Shown here one piece after another: positions 43,873 to 52,947 of a stretch of DNA of 64,000 bases. Positions within the stretch are counted from its first letter, which is position 1. Every line of letters starts with the position of its first letter. Origin of the DNA: Streptomyces sp. NBC_00440. GTDB taxonomy: Bacteria > Actinomycetota > Actinomycetes > Streptomycetales > Streptomycetaceae. The translations under genes were made by a program, and so were the position numbers. Location: positions 6,083,501 to 6,147,500 of the forward strand of contig NZ_CP107921.1 in the NCBI RefSeq assembly GCF_036014215.1. Reading direction: 5' to 3'. Under the pieces are notes generated by a model. That model was given only the letters and a program-made list of their open reading frames with translations. It was not told where the DNA came from and did not search any database.

Positions 43873-45378
43873 ATGGTCAACAGCTTCCAGGTGCGGGACC
43901 GCTTCGCGGCCGGCGCACAGTACATCGACGGGCAGCTGCGCCCCGGTACCTCAGGGCGGACCCAGGACGTCGTGAACCCCGCCACCGGTGAGGTGGTCCT
44001 CAGCTACGCCCTCGCAGGCACCGCCGACGTCGACGCCGCAGTCGCCGCGGCCCGCGCGGCCTTCCCCGGCTGGTCCGGCGCCACCCCGGGAGAGCGCTCC
44101 GACGCGCTGCACCGCTTCGCGGCCGTTCTCGCCGAGCGCGCCGAGGAGTTCGCGTACGCGGAATCCCTCCAGTGCGGCAAGCCGATCAAGCTGAGCCGCG
44201 AGTTCGACGTGCCGGGCACCGTCGACAACGCCTCCTTCTTCGCGGGCGCCGCCCGCCACCTCCAGGGCCAGTCGGCCGGTGAGTACAGCGGCGACCACAC
44301 CTCGTACGTCCGTCGCGAGGCGATCGGCGTCGTCGGCTCCATCGCCCCCTGGAACTACCCGCTCCAGATGGCCGCCTGGAAGGTCCTCCCGGCCATCGCG
44401 GCGGGCAACACCATCGTGCTGAAGCCCGCCGAGATCACCCCGCTCACCTCGCTGATGTTCGCGCAGGCCGCGACCGAGGCGGGCATCCCCGACGGGGTCG
44501 TCAACATCGTCAACGGCCTCGGCGCCGTGGCGGGCGAACACCTGGTGGGCCACCCGGACGTGGTCATGACCTCGTTCACCGGATCGACGCCGGTCGGCAA
44601 GCGCGTCGCCGAGATCGCCACCGCGACCGTCAAGCGGATCCACCTCGAACTCGGCGGCAAGGCCCCCTTCCTGGTCTTCGACGACGCCGATCTGGAAGCC
44701 GCCGTGCACGGCGCGGTCGCGGGCTCGCTCATCAACACCGGCCAGGACTGCACGGCCGCCACCCGCGCCTATGTCCAGCGCCCGCTGTACGACGCCTTCG
44801 TCGAGGGCGTCGCCGAACTGATGGGCACCCTCCGCCTCGGCGACCCCTTCGACGAGTCGACCGACATCGGCCCGCTGATCAGCTACGCCCAGCGCGACCG
44901 GGTCGCGGCCTTCGTGGACCGGGCCAGGGACACCGCGCGCGTGGTCACCGGCGGCCGGGCGCCCGAGAACGAAGGCGCCTACTACCTGCCGACCCTGATC
45001 GCCGACGCCGCCCAGGACAGCGAGATCGTCCAGGCCGAGATCTTCGGCCCGGTCCTGGTCGTCCTGCCCTTCGACTCCGACGACGAGGGCATCGCCCTCG
45101 CCAACGACACCCCCTACGGACTGGCCTCGTCCGCCTGGACCCGGGACGTCTTCCGGGCGAACCGGGCGACCCGCGAGATCCAGGCCGGCTGCGTGTGGGT
45201 CAACGACCACATTCCGATCATCAGCGAGATGCCGCACGGCGGTTACAAGGCAAGCGGCTTCGGCAAGGACATGTCCGTGTACTCGTTCGAGGAGTACACA
45301 CAGGTCAAGCACGTCATGTACGACAACACCGCGGTGGCCCGCAAGGACTGGCACCGCACGATCTTCGGGGACCGATAA
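43873..45378 (+). CDS. Aldehyde dehydrogenase of the polyamine operon
   Basis: A 501-residue dehydrogenase with SIAPWNYPLQMAAWK, NTIVLKPAEITPLTS, HLELGGKAPFLVFDDADL and catalytic Cys293 in NTGQDCTAATR. It is close in sequence to the dehydrogenase at 37332 and also fits the aminobutyraldehyde group. ATG 43873 is set by GGAGAGAG just upstream. It is the first gene of an operon with the importer and the FAD oxidase; 18 bp separate it from the binding-protein gene. The two dehydrogenases may act on different aminoaldehydes or one on gamma-glutamyl-aminobutyraldehyde. Confidence 0.9.
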   Translation: MVNSFQVRDRFAAGAQYIDGQLRPGTSGRTQDVVNPATGEVVLSYALAGTADVDAAVAAARAAFPGWSGATPGERSDALHRFAAVLAERAEEFAYAESLQCGKPIKLSREFDVPGTVDNASFFAGAARHLQGQSAGEYSGDHTSYVRREAIGVVGSIAPWNYPLQMAAWKVLPAIAAGNTIVLKPAEITPLTSLMFAQAATEAGIPDGVVNIVNGLGAVAGEHLVGHPDVVMTSFTGSTPVGKRVAEIATATVKRIHLELGGKAPFLVFDDADLEAAVHGAVAGSLINTGQDCTAATRAYVQRPLYDAFVEGVAELMGTLRLGDPFDESTDIGPLISYAQRDRVAAFVDRARDTARVVTGGRAPENEGAYYLPTLIADAAQDSEIVQAEIFGPVLVVLPFDSDDEGIALANDTPYGLASSAWTRDVFRANRATREIQAGCVWVNDHIPIISEMPHGGYKASGFGKDMSVYSFEEYTQVKHVMYDNTAVARKDWHRTIFGDR

Positions 45379-45396
45379 AGAAAGGGCACCGAGCCC

Positions 45397-46644
45397 ATGG
45401 AGCAGTTCGAGCCAGACCGTCTCTCCCCGGCCCAGCTGGCCGCCGCGCGCCGCACCCTGGCCCGCGGCGGGGGGTCCGTCGCCCGCAGGTCGCTGCTGCG
45501 CGCCACCGGCGCCGGCGCTCTCACCCTCGGTGGCCTCGCCGCTCTCACCGGCTGCGGCATCCCCGCGGCCAAACGCGACGGCGGGGCCCCGGCCTCCACC
45601 GACCACTCGGCCAAGGAGAAGGTGATCAACTTCTCCAACTGGACCGAGTACGTGGACGTCTCCGACGACGGGAAGCACCGGCCCACCCTGGAGGCGTTCA
45701 CCAAGCGCACCGGGATCAAGGTCAACTACACCGAGGACATCAACGACAACGTCGAGTTCTTCGGCAAGATCAAGCCACAGCTCGCGGCCGGCCAGGACAC
45801 CGGACGGGACATCATCATCCTCACCGACTGGCTGGCCGCCAGGCTGATCCGGTTCGGCTGGGTGGAACGGCTCGACGCGTCGCTGCTCCCGCACGCGTAC
45901 ACGAACCTCTCCGAACAGTTCCGCAACCCCGACTGGGACCCCGGCCGCGTCTACTCGTACCCCTGGGCCGGTGTCCCCACCGTCATCGCCTACAACACGA
46001 AGGCGACCGGCGGCCGCAAGGTCGACTCCATCACCCAGCTCCTCGACGACCCCAAGCTCAAGGGGCGGGTGGGTTTCCTCTCGGAGATGCGCGACTCGGT
46101 CGGGATGACGCTGCTCGACATGGGCAAGGACCCGGCGAAGGTCACCGACGCCGACTTCGACGCCGCGATCGGCCGTCTCCAGAAGGGCGTCGACACCAAG
46201 CAGATACGCCGCTTCACCGGCAACGACTACATCAGCGACCTGGACAAGGGCGACATCGCGGCCTGTGTCGCCTGGGGCGGTGACATCACCCAGCTCCAGA
46301 ACGACAATCCGCACGTCAAGTACGCGATCCCCGCAGCCGGTTACCTGACATCCAGCGACAACATGCTGGTTCCGGCCAAGGCCCGCCACACCTCCAACGC
46401 CGAGCGGCTGATGGACTACTACTACGAGCCCGCCGTCGCCGCCAAGCTCACCGCGTACACCAACTACCTCTCCCCGGTGGACGGTATCCGCCCGGAGCTC
46501 GCGAAGATCGACCCCAAGCTGGCGGCCAACCAGCTGATCCTCCCCGACAAGGCGATGGCCGCCCGGTCGCACGTCTTCCGCTCGCTCTCCAGCAAGGAGG
46601 ACGCGGCGTACGAGGAGAAGTTCTCCCGGCTCATCGGGGCCTGA
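45397..46644 (+). CDS. Polyamine ABC transporter substrate-binding lipoprotein
   Basis: The 415-residue PotD/PotF-like protein has a Tat motif ARRSLLR (29-35) and lipobox LTGC (Cys53) after a longer cytoplasmic leader than its paralogue at 38968. Shared landmarks are FTKRTGIKVNYTEDINDN, QIRRFTGNDYISDLDKGD and LMDYYYEPAVAAKLT. It is followed by the ATPase and two permease genes, so this is the complete importer set, probably for putrescine or spermidine. Confidence 0.9.
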   Translation: MEQFEPDRLSPAQLAAARRTLARGGGSVARRSLLRATGAGALTLGGLAALTGCGIPAAKRDGGAPASTDHSAKEKVINFSNWTEYVDVSDDGKHRPTLEAFTKRTGIKVNYTEDINDNVEFFGKIKPQLAAGQDTGRDIIILTDWLAARLIRFGWVERLDASLLPHAYTNLSEQFRNPDWDPGRVYSYPWAGVPTVIAYNTKATGGRKVDSITQLLDDPKLKGRVGFLSEMRDSVGMTLLDMGKDPAKVTDADFDAAIGRLQKGVDTKQIRRFTGNDYISDLDKGDIAACVAWGGDITQLQNDNPHVKYAIPAAGYLTSSDNMLVPAKARHTSNAERLMDYYYEPAVAAKLTAYTNYLSPVDGIRPELAKIDPKLAANQLILPDKAMAARSHVFRSLSSKEDAAYEEKFSRLIGA

Positions 46645-46666
46645 CCCCGGCCCGCGCGACCACCCC

Positions 46667-46705
46667 CAGTTCTCCCTCTGTTCCCTCAGTTCTCCCTCTG
46701 TTCCC
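46667..46705 (+). repeat. 19-bp direct repeat before the importer ATPase gene
   Basis: CAGTTCTCCCTCTGTTCCC occurs twice (46667-46685 and 46687-46705) with one base between. It fills the gap between the binding-protein and ATPase genes and precedes the ATPase ribosome site. Confidence 0.9.
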
Positions 46706-46728
46706 ACGAACCCCCCGGGACCGTATCC

Positions 46729-47883
46729 ATGACACAGACGAATGAAGGCGGCGACGTCCGCCTCGCCGGGATCAGCAAGACCTACGGGTCCTTCACCGCG
46801 GTGCACCCACTGGACCTGACCGTCCCGCAGGGCTCCTTCTTCGCGCTCCTCGGCGCCTCCGGCTGCGGGAAGACCACCACCCTGCGGATGATCGCCGGCC
46901 TGGAGGACCCGACCACCGGCATCGTCCGGCTCGGCGACCGGGACGTCACCGACCTGCCCCCGTACAAGCGCCCGGTCAACACGGTCTTCCAGTCGTACGC
47001 GCTCTTCCCGCACCTCGACGTGACCGAGAACATCGCCTTCGGGCTGCGCAGGCGCGGCATCAAGTCCGTCAAGAAGCAGGTCGGCGACATGCTCGACCTC
47101 GTCCAGCTCGGGGACTTCGCGCACCGCAAACCGCACCAGCTCTCCGGCGGCCAGCAGCAGCGCGTCGCCGTCGCACGGGCGCTCATCAACCACCCGCAGG
47201 TGCTGCTGCTCGACGAGCCGCTCGGCGCTCTCGACCTCAAGCTGCGCCGCCAGATGCAGCTGGAACTCAAGCGCATCCAGACCGAGGTCGGCATCACCTT
47301 CGTCCATGTCACCCACGACCAGGAGGAGGCCATGACCATGGCCGACACCGTCGCGGTGATGAACGGCGGCCGGGTCGAGCAACTGGGCGCCCCCGCCGAG
47401 CTGTACGAGAATCCGAACACCACCTTCGTCGCGAACTTCCTCGGCACCTCGAACCTCATCGAGGCCGAAGTCGCCGAGGCAGGGGCCGACATCACCGTCC
47501 TGGCGTCGGGGGCCGAGCTCCGGCTGCCCGCCGACCGGTGCAAGGCCGCCACCAGCGCCGGTGACAAGCTGCTCGTCGGGGTGCGGCCCGAGAAGATCGC
47601 CCTGGTGCACGCGGACGACGCGGCGGAGATAGCCGACGGCCGCAACCGCATCAGCGGACGCATAGCGGACTCCAGCTTCATCGGCGTCTCCACGCAGTAC
47701 GTCATCGACAGCCCGGTCTGCCCCGGTCTTGAGGTCTACGTACAGAACGTCGAGCGCGACTCCCGTCTTTCGCCGGGCGCGGACGTCGTCCTGCACTGGA
47801 ACCCCGGGCACTCCTTCGGCCTCGACGCCGACCAGGCGGTCGACGCCGGCAAGGCGGGCGCCGGTACGGAGGAGGCCGCGTGA
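46729..47883 (+). CDS. potA: Polyamine ABC transporter ATPase (PotA-like)
   Basis: The 384-residue ATPase has Walker A GASGCGKTT (42-50), Q-loop FQSYALFPHLDVTENIAFGL, signature LSGGQQQRVAVARAL and Walker B LLLDEPLGALDLKLR, then a C-terminal TOBE domain with VRPEKIAL. This is the PotA/PotG layout. Its stop overlaps the GTG of the next gene (GTGA). Confidence 0.92.
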   Translation: MTQTNEGGDVRLAGISKTYGSFTAVHPLDLTVPQGSFFALLGASGCGKTTTLRMIAGLEDPTTGIVRLGDRDVTDLPPYKRPVNTVFQSYALFPHLDVTENIAFGLRRRGIKSVKKQVGDMLDLVQLGDFAHRKPHQLSGGQQQRVAVARALINHPQVLLLDEPLGALDLKLRRQMQLELKRIQTEVGITFVHVTHDQEEAMTMADTVAVMNGGRVEQLGAPAELYENPNTTFVANFLGTSNLIEAEVAEAGADITVLASGAELRLPADRCKAATSAGDKLLVGVRPEKIALVHADDAAEIADGRNRISGRIADSSFIGVSTQYVIDSPVCPGLEVYVQNVERDSRLSPGADVVLHWNPGHSFGLDADQAVDAGKAGAGTEEAA

Positions 47884-48812
47884 CCGTCACCGAGGCCCCG
47901 CTCGCCGAGGCCCCCGCGGAGGAGGCCGGCGCCGTACGCAAGCCCCCGGTCCGCAAGCGGCTCGTACCGTACTGGCTGCTGCTGCCCGGCATCATCTGGC
48001 TGGTGGTCTTCTTCGCGCTGCCGATGATCTACCAGGCGTCGACGTCGGTGCAGACCGGTTCGCTGGAGGACGGCTTCCAGGTCACCTGGCACTTCCAGAC
48101 GTACTGGGACGCGCTGCACGAGTACTACCCGCAGTTCATCCGCTCCCTGCTGTACGCGGGCACGGCGACGATCCTCTGTCTGCTGCTCGGCTACCCGCTC
48201 TCGTACCTCATCGCCTTCAAGGCGGGCCGCTGGCGCAATGTGGTGCTGATCCTGGTCATCGCGCCGTTCTTCACCAGCTTCCTGATCCGCACGCTCGCCT
48301 GGAAGACGATCCTCGCCGACGGCGGCCCGGTCGTGGGCGTCCTGAACACCCTGCACATCCTCGACGTGACCAGCTGGCTCGGCTGGACCGACGGCAGCCG
48401 GGTGCTGGCCACCCCCATGGCCGTGGTCTGCGGACTCACCTACAACTTCCTGCCGTTCATGATCCTGCCGCTCTACACCTCACTGGAGCGGATCGACGGA
48501 CGGCTGCACGAAGCAGCGGGCGACCTCTACGCCACCCCGGCCACCACCTTCCGCAAGGTGACCTTCCCGCTCTCCATGCCGGGCGTCGTCTCCGGCACCC
48601 TGCTCACCTTCATCCCGGCCGCCGGTGACTACGTCAACTCCGAACTGCTCGGCTCGACCGACACCAAGATGGTCGGCAGCGTCATCCAGTCGCAGTTCCT
48701 GCGGGTGCTCGACTATCCGACGGCGGCCGCGCTCTCCTTCATCCTCATGGCGATCGTGCTGATCATGGTCACCGTCTACATCCGCCGAGCCGGCACGGAG
48801 GACCTGGTCTGA
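47880..48812 (+). CDS. potB: Polyamine ABC transporter permease (PotB-like)
   Basis: A 310-residue protein with six membrane helices and the EAA loop in LHEAAGDLYATPATTFRKVT. The cytoplasmic N-terminus has acidic residues before KPPVRKRLVPYWLLLPG. GTG 47880 overlaps the ATPase stop by 4 bp, and its own stop overlaps the next permease by one base. Confidence 0.92.
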   Translation: MTVTEAPLAEAPAEEAGAVRKPPVRKRLVPYWLLLPGIIWLVVFFALPMIYQASTSVQTGSLEDGFQVTWHFQTYWDALHEYYPQFIRSLLYAGTATILCLLLGYPLSYLIAFKAGRWRNVVLILVIAPFFTSFLIRTLAWKTILADGGPVVGVLNTLHILDVTSWLGWTDGSRVLATPMAVVCGLTYNFLPFMILPLYTSLERIDGRLHEAAGDLYATPATTFRKVTFPLSMPGVVSGTLLTFIPAAGDYVNSELLGSTDTKMVGSVIQSQFLRVLDYPTAAALSFILMAIVLIMVTVYIRRAGTEDLV

Positions 48813-49621
48813 TGCTGAGGAACTCCACGCGGTGGCTGCGCCGCAATCTCATCACCGTCGCCGGGCTGATCACCCTCGCGTATCTGATCCTGCCCAACGT
48901 CGTCGTGATGGTCTTCTCCTTCAACAAGCCCAACGGGCGCTTCAACATCAGCTGGCAGCGGTTCTCGCTGGACGCCTGGAAGGACCCCTGCGGGGTCGCC
49001 GACATCTGCGGCTCGCTGAATCTCTCGCTGGAGATCGCCGTCTGGGCCACGATCGGCTCCACCGTGCTCGGCACGATGATCGCCTTCGCGCTGGTCCGCT
49101 ACCGGTTCCGGGCGCGCGGCGCGATCAACTCGCTGATCTTCCTGCCGATGGCCATGCCCGAGGTCGTGATGGCCGCCTCGTTGCTCACCCTGTTCCTCAA
49201 CATGGGTGCCCAGCTGGGCTTCTGGACCATCCTCATCGCGCACATCATGTTCTGCCTGAGCTTCGTGGTCACGGCCGTCAAGGCCCGGGTGATGTCCATG
49301 GACCCGCGGCTGGAAGAAGCCGCGCGCGACCTCTACGCGAGCCCGGTGCAGACCTTCCTGCGGGTCACCCTGCCGATCGTGTCACCCGGGATCGCGGCGG
49401 GCGCGCTGCTCGCCTTCTCGCTGTCCTTCGACGACTTCATCATCACCAACTTCAATGCGGGGTCGACCGTGACCTTCCCCATGTACGTCTGGGGATCGGC
49501 GCAGCGCGGTACCCCTGTACAGATCAACGTCATCGGCACGGCGATGTTCGTCATCGCGGTGCTGGTGGTACTCGGCGGCCAGCTCATCAGCAACCGCCGG
49601 AAGAACAGCACAGCGCACTGA
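48812..49621 (+). CDS. potC: Polyamine ABC transporter permease (PotC-like)
   Basis: The 269-residue second permease has six helices and the EAA loop LEEAARDLYASPVQTFLRVT. With the preceding gene it forms the heterodimeric membrane channel of a PotABCD-type importer. The FAD oxidase gene follows after 57 bp and is probably in the same operon. Confidence 0.92.
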   Translation: MLRNSTRWLRRNLITVAGLITLAYLILPNVVVMVFSFNKPNGRFNISWQRFSLDAWKDPCGVADICGSLNLSLEIAVWATIGSTVLGTMIAFALVRYRFRARGAINSLIFLPMAMPEVVMAASLLTLFLNMGAQLGFWTILIAHIMFCLSFVVTAVKARVMSMDPRLEEAARDLYASPVQTFLRVTLPIVSPGIAAGALLAFSLSFDDFIITNFNAGSTVTFPMYVWGSAQRGTPVQINVIGTAMFVIAVLVVLGGQLISNRRKNSTAH

Positions 49622-49678
49622 ACAGCACAGCGTGCTGAGCAGGACCCGCACCGAGCAGGACCCGAAGGAGTGGAACCC

Positions 49679-51097
49679 ATGGCCCCAGCTGCCATGACCC
49701 GTGCCCTTGCCGCATCGCTCGCCGACGCCGAGCCGGTGTCGTTCTGGCTGGAGGACCCCGGCAAGCCCGCCGTCCTGCCGGCCCTCACCGGGGACGTCAG
49801 CTGCGACCTCCTCGTGGTGGGGGGCGGCTACAGCGGTCTGTGGACCGCACTCCTCGCGAAGGAGCGCGACCCCGGCCTCGACGTGGTCCTCATCGAGGGC
49901 CACGAGGTGGGCTGGGCCGCCTCGGGCCGCAACGGCGGCTTCTGCGCCGCATCGCTGACCCACGGTCTGGCCAACGGTCTCGAACGCTGGCCCGGCGAGA
50001 TCAAGCAACTGGAGCAGCTGGGCGCACGCAACCTCGACGCTATCGAGGACGCCGTCGCCCGGTACGGGATCGACTGCGACTTCGAGCGCACCGGCGAGAT
50101 CGACGTCGCCACCCGGCCGCACCAGGCCGACGAGCTGCGCGACTGGCACCGGGAGACCGCCGAACTCGGCTTCGAGGGACTGGAGTTCCTCGACCAGGAC
50201 GCCCTGCGGGCCGAAGTGGACTCCCCGACCTTCCTCGCCGGGCTCTGGGACCGGCGCGGCGTCGCGATGCTGCATCCGGCCAAGCTGGCCTGGGGGCTCA
50301 AGCGGGCCTGCGCGGACCTCGGCGTCCGGATGTACGAGCGCACCCGAGGTCTCGACCTGGTGCGCTCAGGACCGGGGATGGCCGTCCGTACCCCGTACGG
50401 CAGGGTCTTCGCCGGGCAGGTGGCGCTGGGTACGAACATCTTCCCCTCGCTGGTCAAGCGGGTACGCCCGTACACCGTCCCGGTCTACGACTACGCGCTG
50501 ATGACCGAGCCGCTCTCCGACGAGCAGCTGGCGTCGATCGGCTGGCGGGGCAGGCAGGGGCTCGGCGACAGCGCCAACCAGTTCCACTACTTCCGGCTGA
50601 CCGCCGACCACCGCATCCTGTGGGGCGGCTACGACGCGATCTATCCGTACGGCGGCAGGCTGAGCGCCGAACTCGACCAGCGCCCTGCCACCTATCTGAC
50701 CCTCGCCGAGCACTTCTTCACCTGCTTCCCGCAGCTCGAAGGGGTCCGCTTCAGCCATGCGTGGGGCGGCGCGATCGACACCTGCTCGCGGTTCTCGGCC
50801 TTCTTCGGTACGGCGCACGGCGGCCGTGTCGCCTATGCGGCGGGCTTCACCGGTCTCGGTGTCGGAGCCACCCGGTTCGGCGGCGATGTGATGCTCGACC
50901 TCCTCTCGGGGGCCGAGACGGAGCGCACCCGTCTGGAGATGGTGCGGAGCAAGCCGCTGCCGTTCCCGCCCGAGCCGTTCGCCTGGGCGGGGATCGGGCT
51001 GACGAAGTGGTCGCTGGCGCGGGCTGACGAGAACGGCGGCCGGCGCAATCTCTGGCTCAAGTCGATGGACCGGCTCGGCCTCGGATTCGACTCCTGA
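49679..51097 (+). CDS. FAD-dependent oxidoreductase, PuuB-like
   Basis: The 472-residue flavoprotein has the dinucleotide motif VVGGGYSGLWTALLAK (47-61), the acidic strand end VVLIEGHEVGWAASGRNGGF, and the D-amino-acid-oxidase fold. The AASGRNGGF block is typical of gamma-glutamylputrescine oxidase (PuuB) and its relatives. In a polyamine-importer operon it could oxidise gamma-glutamylputrescine or a free diamine to the aldehyde used by the dehydrogenase at 43873. ATG 49679 follows AAGGAG at 8 nt; GTG 49670 is too close to it. Substrate inferred from family and context. Confidence 0.82.
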   Translation: MAPAAMTRALAASLADAEPVSFWLEDPGKPAVLPALTGDVSCDLLVVGGGYSGLWTALLAKERDPGLDVVLIEGHEVGWAASGRNGGFCAASLTHGLANGLERWPGEIKQLEQLGARNLDAIEDAVARYGIDCDFERTGEIDVATRPHQADELRDWHRETAELGFEGLEFLDQDALRAEVDSPTFLAGLWDRRGVAMLHPAKLAWGLKRACADLGVRMYERTRGLDLVRSGPGMAVRTPYGRVFAGQVALGTNIFPSLVKRVRPYTVPVYDYALMTEPLSDEQLASIGWRGRQGLGDSANQFHYFRLTADHRILWGGYDAIYPYGGRLSAELDQRPATYLTLAEHFFTCFPQLEGVRFSHAWGGAIDTCSRFSAFFGTAHGGRVAYAAGFTGLGVGATRFGGDVMLDLLSGAETERTRLEMVRSKPLPFPPEPFAWAGIGLTKWSLARADENGGRRNLWLKSMDRLGLGFDS

Positions 51098-51247
51098 TCC
51101 GGCCGGTCCCACGGCCCCGGCCCGACCGCCCGGACTGTGACCCAGTTCACTGCGATTGATTGTCCGAACCCGCGTCATGAAGTGCCCCGCCCCCGCTCTC
51201 TCCCCGTGCACGCAGGAAACCGCGCGTACACGAATGGAGGCCGGGCG

Positions 51248-51715
51248 ATGGCTGGCTCGGGGGCAAGGACCGCAGTGGAGTGGCTCGCTTCGGTGGCGCC
51301 GGATCCCGGCGCGTGCCGGCGGGCGTGGGAGCGCGACCCGCACGGGGTGGCGCTCCTGCCCGCCGGGGTGCGCTGGGATGTGCTCATCGTTCCCGGGGAG
51401 CTGGGTTATCCGACCCTGGACGTGCTGTCCCGTCTCATCGACCGGCCGGGACCGGTGCTGGCGGATTTCGGGGAGTCCAGCATGGGCTTCTTCGTGCCGC
51501 CGGGAACGGCCGCGCGCTGGATCGGCACCGGCGTGCGGGGCGTCGGCAACGGCACCTGGATCGTGGTGCCGCAGCCCGGCCGGGCGTCCGGCGGGGTGCG
51601 CTGGCTCGTCCCGCCGGACGCCGAGGGGACGCTCACCGATCCGGCGCTGCTGGAGATGGCGATGCACGAGGCCGCCGCGCTCCGGGCGGGCGACATTGGT
51701 GACGGACTGGTCTGA
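51248..51715 (+). CDS. Uncharacterised conserved protein
   Basis: A 155-residue protein (GARTAVEWLASVAPDPGACR, HGVALLPAGVRWDVLIVPGE, GFFVPPGTAARWIGTGVRG) that I do not assign to a named family; its shape resembles short proteins near bifunctional primase/polymerase-like domains, but no active-site motif is visible. It has no signal peptide or membrane segment. ATG 51248 is set by GGAGG at 51236-51240, 7 nt upstream; the open frame before it is not conserved-looking. It lies between the oxidase and chitinase genes. Confidence 0.7.
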   Translation: MAGSGARTAVEWLASVAPDPGACRRAWERDPHGVALLPAGVRWDVLIVPGELGYPTLDVLSRLIDRPGPVLADFGESSMGFFVPPGTAARWIGTGVRGVGNGTWIVVPQPGRASGGVRWLVPPDAEGTLTDPALLEMAMHEAAALRAGDIGDGLV

Positions 51716-51741
51716 ACCACCGCCGGCGGGTGTGTGAAGCC

Positions 51742-51770
51742 TTGACAGTCCAATTGGTCTGGACCATGTT
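51742..51770 (+). promoter_or_regulatory. Chitinase promoter with DasR operator (dre)
   Basis: A -35 TTGACA (51742-51747) and a -10 CATGTT (51765-51770) are 17 bp apart. Between and over them lies the near-palindrome ATTGGTCTGGACCATG, matching the DasR operator consensus TGGTCTAGACCA in 11 of 12 positions. DasR represses chitin genes until glucosamine-6-phosphate is present. Confidence 0.85.
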
Positions 51771-51813
51771 GGGCGCGCTTCGCACCTCAATCCCCCCATG
51801 TCCGGAGGCAGTT

Positions 51814-52947
51814 GTGAAACGCCCAAGACTCGGCTCAGCCATGCTCGCCACGGCCGCACTCGCGCTGAGCGCACTCGCCGGTACGGCGCAGACCTCCCAG
51901 GCCGCCGGCCCCGGAGCGGCGGCCGCCGGCCTGCCCGCGCACGCCCTGGTCGGCTATCTGCACTCCAGCTTCGCCAACGGTTCCGGCTACACGAAGCTGG
52001 CCGACGTACCCGACTCCTGGGATGTGATCGACCTGGCCTTCGGCGAGCCGACGTCCCCCACGTCCGGCGACATCCGCTTCAACCTGTGCCCGGTCAGTGA
52101 GTGTCCCGGTGTCGAGTCGGCCGACGAGTTCAAGGCCGAGATCAAGGCCAAACAGGCGGCCGGCAAGAAGGTGCTGATCTCCATCGGCGGCCAGAACGGC
52201 CAGGTGCAGCTCACCACCACGGCGGCCCGCGACGCCTTCGTCGCCTCCGTCTCGAAGATCATCGACGAGTACGGACTGGACGGCCTGGACATCGACTTCG
52301 AGGGCCACTCGCTCTCCCTGGACACCGGCGACACGGACTTCCGGAACCCCACCACCCCGGTCGTCGTCAATCTGATCTCCGCGCTGAAGACGCTCAAGGC
52401 CAAGTACGGCGACACGTTCGTACTGACGATGGCGCCGGAGACCTTCTTCGTGCAGCTCGGGTACCAGTTCTACGGATCGGGCCCGTTCGGCGGCCAGGAC
52501 CCGCGCGCCGGCGCCTATCTGCCGGTGATCAACGCCCTGCGCGACGACCTGACGCTGCTGCACGTCCAGGACTACAACTCGGGCCCGATCATGGGCCTCG
52601 ACAACCAGTACCACACCATGGGCGGCGCCGATTTCCACATCGCCATGACGGACATGCTGCTCACCGGCTTCCCGGTCGCGGGCGACACCACGAAGATGTT
52701 CGCCCCGCTCCGACCCGACCAGGTGGCCATCGGCCTGCCGGCCTCGGTGAACGCGGGCAACGGCTTCACCTCGACTGCCGATGTGGACGCGGCGCTCAAC
52801 TGTCTGACGAAGAAGACCGGCTGCGGCTCCTACACCCCCCACGGCAGCTGGCCGGGCCTGCGCGGGCTGATGGCCTGGTCCGTCAACTGGGACCTGTTCA
52901 ACAATCAGGAGTTTGCGAAGAACTTCGACGCATACAGCTGGCAGTGA
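51814..52947 (+). CDS. Secreted GH18 chitinase
   Basis: The 377-residue protein has a Sec signal peptide (KRPRLGSAMLATAALALSAL, cleavage near residues 30-35) and a GH18 catalytic domain with the DxxDxDxE motif DGLDIDFE at 156-163; Glu163 would be the acid. Other landmarks are VLISIGGQNG, TMAPETFF and MAWSVNWD. There is no chitin-binding or fibronectin domain, so it is a bare catalytic enzyme. GTG 51814 follows GGAGG (51804-51808). Expression is predicted from the DasR-type promoter. The 3' end overlaps the convergent PAP2 gene by 50 bp. Confidence 0.93.
   Translation: MKRPRLGSAMLATAALALSALAGTAQTSQAAGPGAAAAGLPAHALVGYLHSSFANGSGYTKLADVPDSWDVIDLAFGEPTSPTSGDIRFNLCPVSECPGVESADEFKAEIKAKQAAGKKVLISIGGQNGQVQLTTTAARDAFVASVSKIIDEYGLDGLDIDFEGHSLSLDTGDTDFRNPTTPVVVNLISALKTLKAKYGDTFVLTMAPETFFVQLGYQFYGSGPFGGQDPRAGAYLPVINALRDDLTLLHVQDYNSGPIMGLDNQYHTMGGADFHIAMTDMLLTGFPVAGDTTKMFAPLRPDQVAIGLPASVNAGNGFTSTADVDAALNCLTKKTGCGSYTPHGSWPGLRGLMAWSVNWDLFNNQEFAKNFDAYSWQ

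Noticed and set aside
43951..47811. A very long open frame (about 1286 codons) on the minus strand
   Set aside because: It is antisense to the dehydrogenase, binding-protein and ATPase genes, has no recognisable domains, and follows the codon-position GC pattern of the opposite strand.
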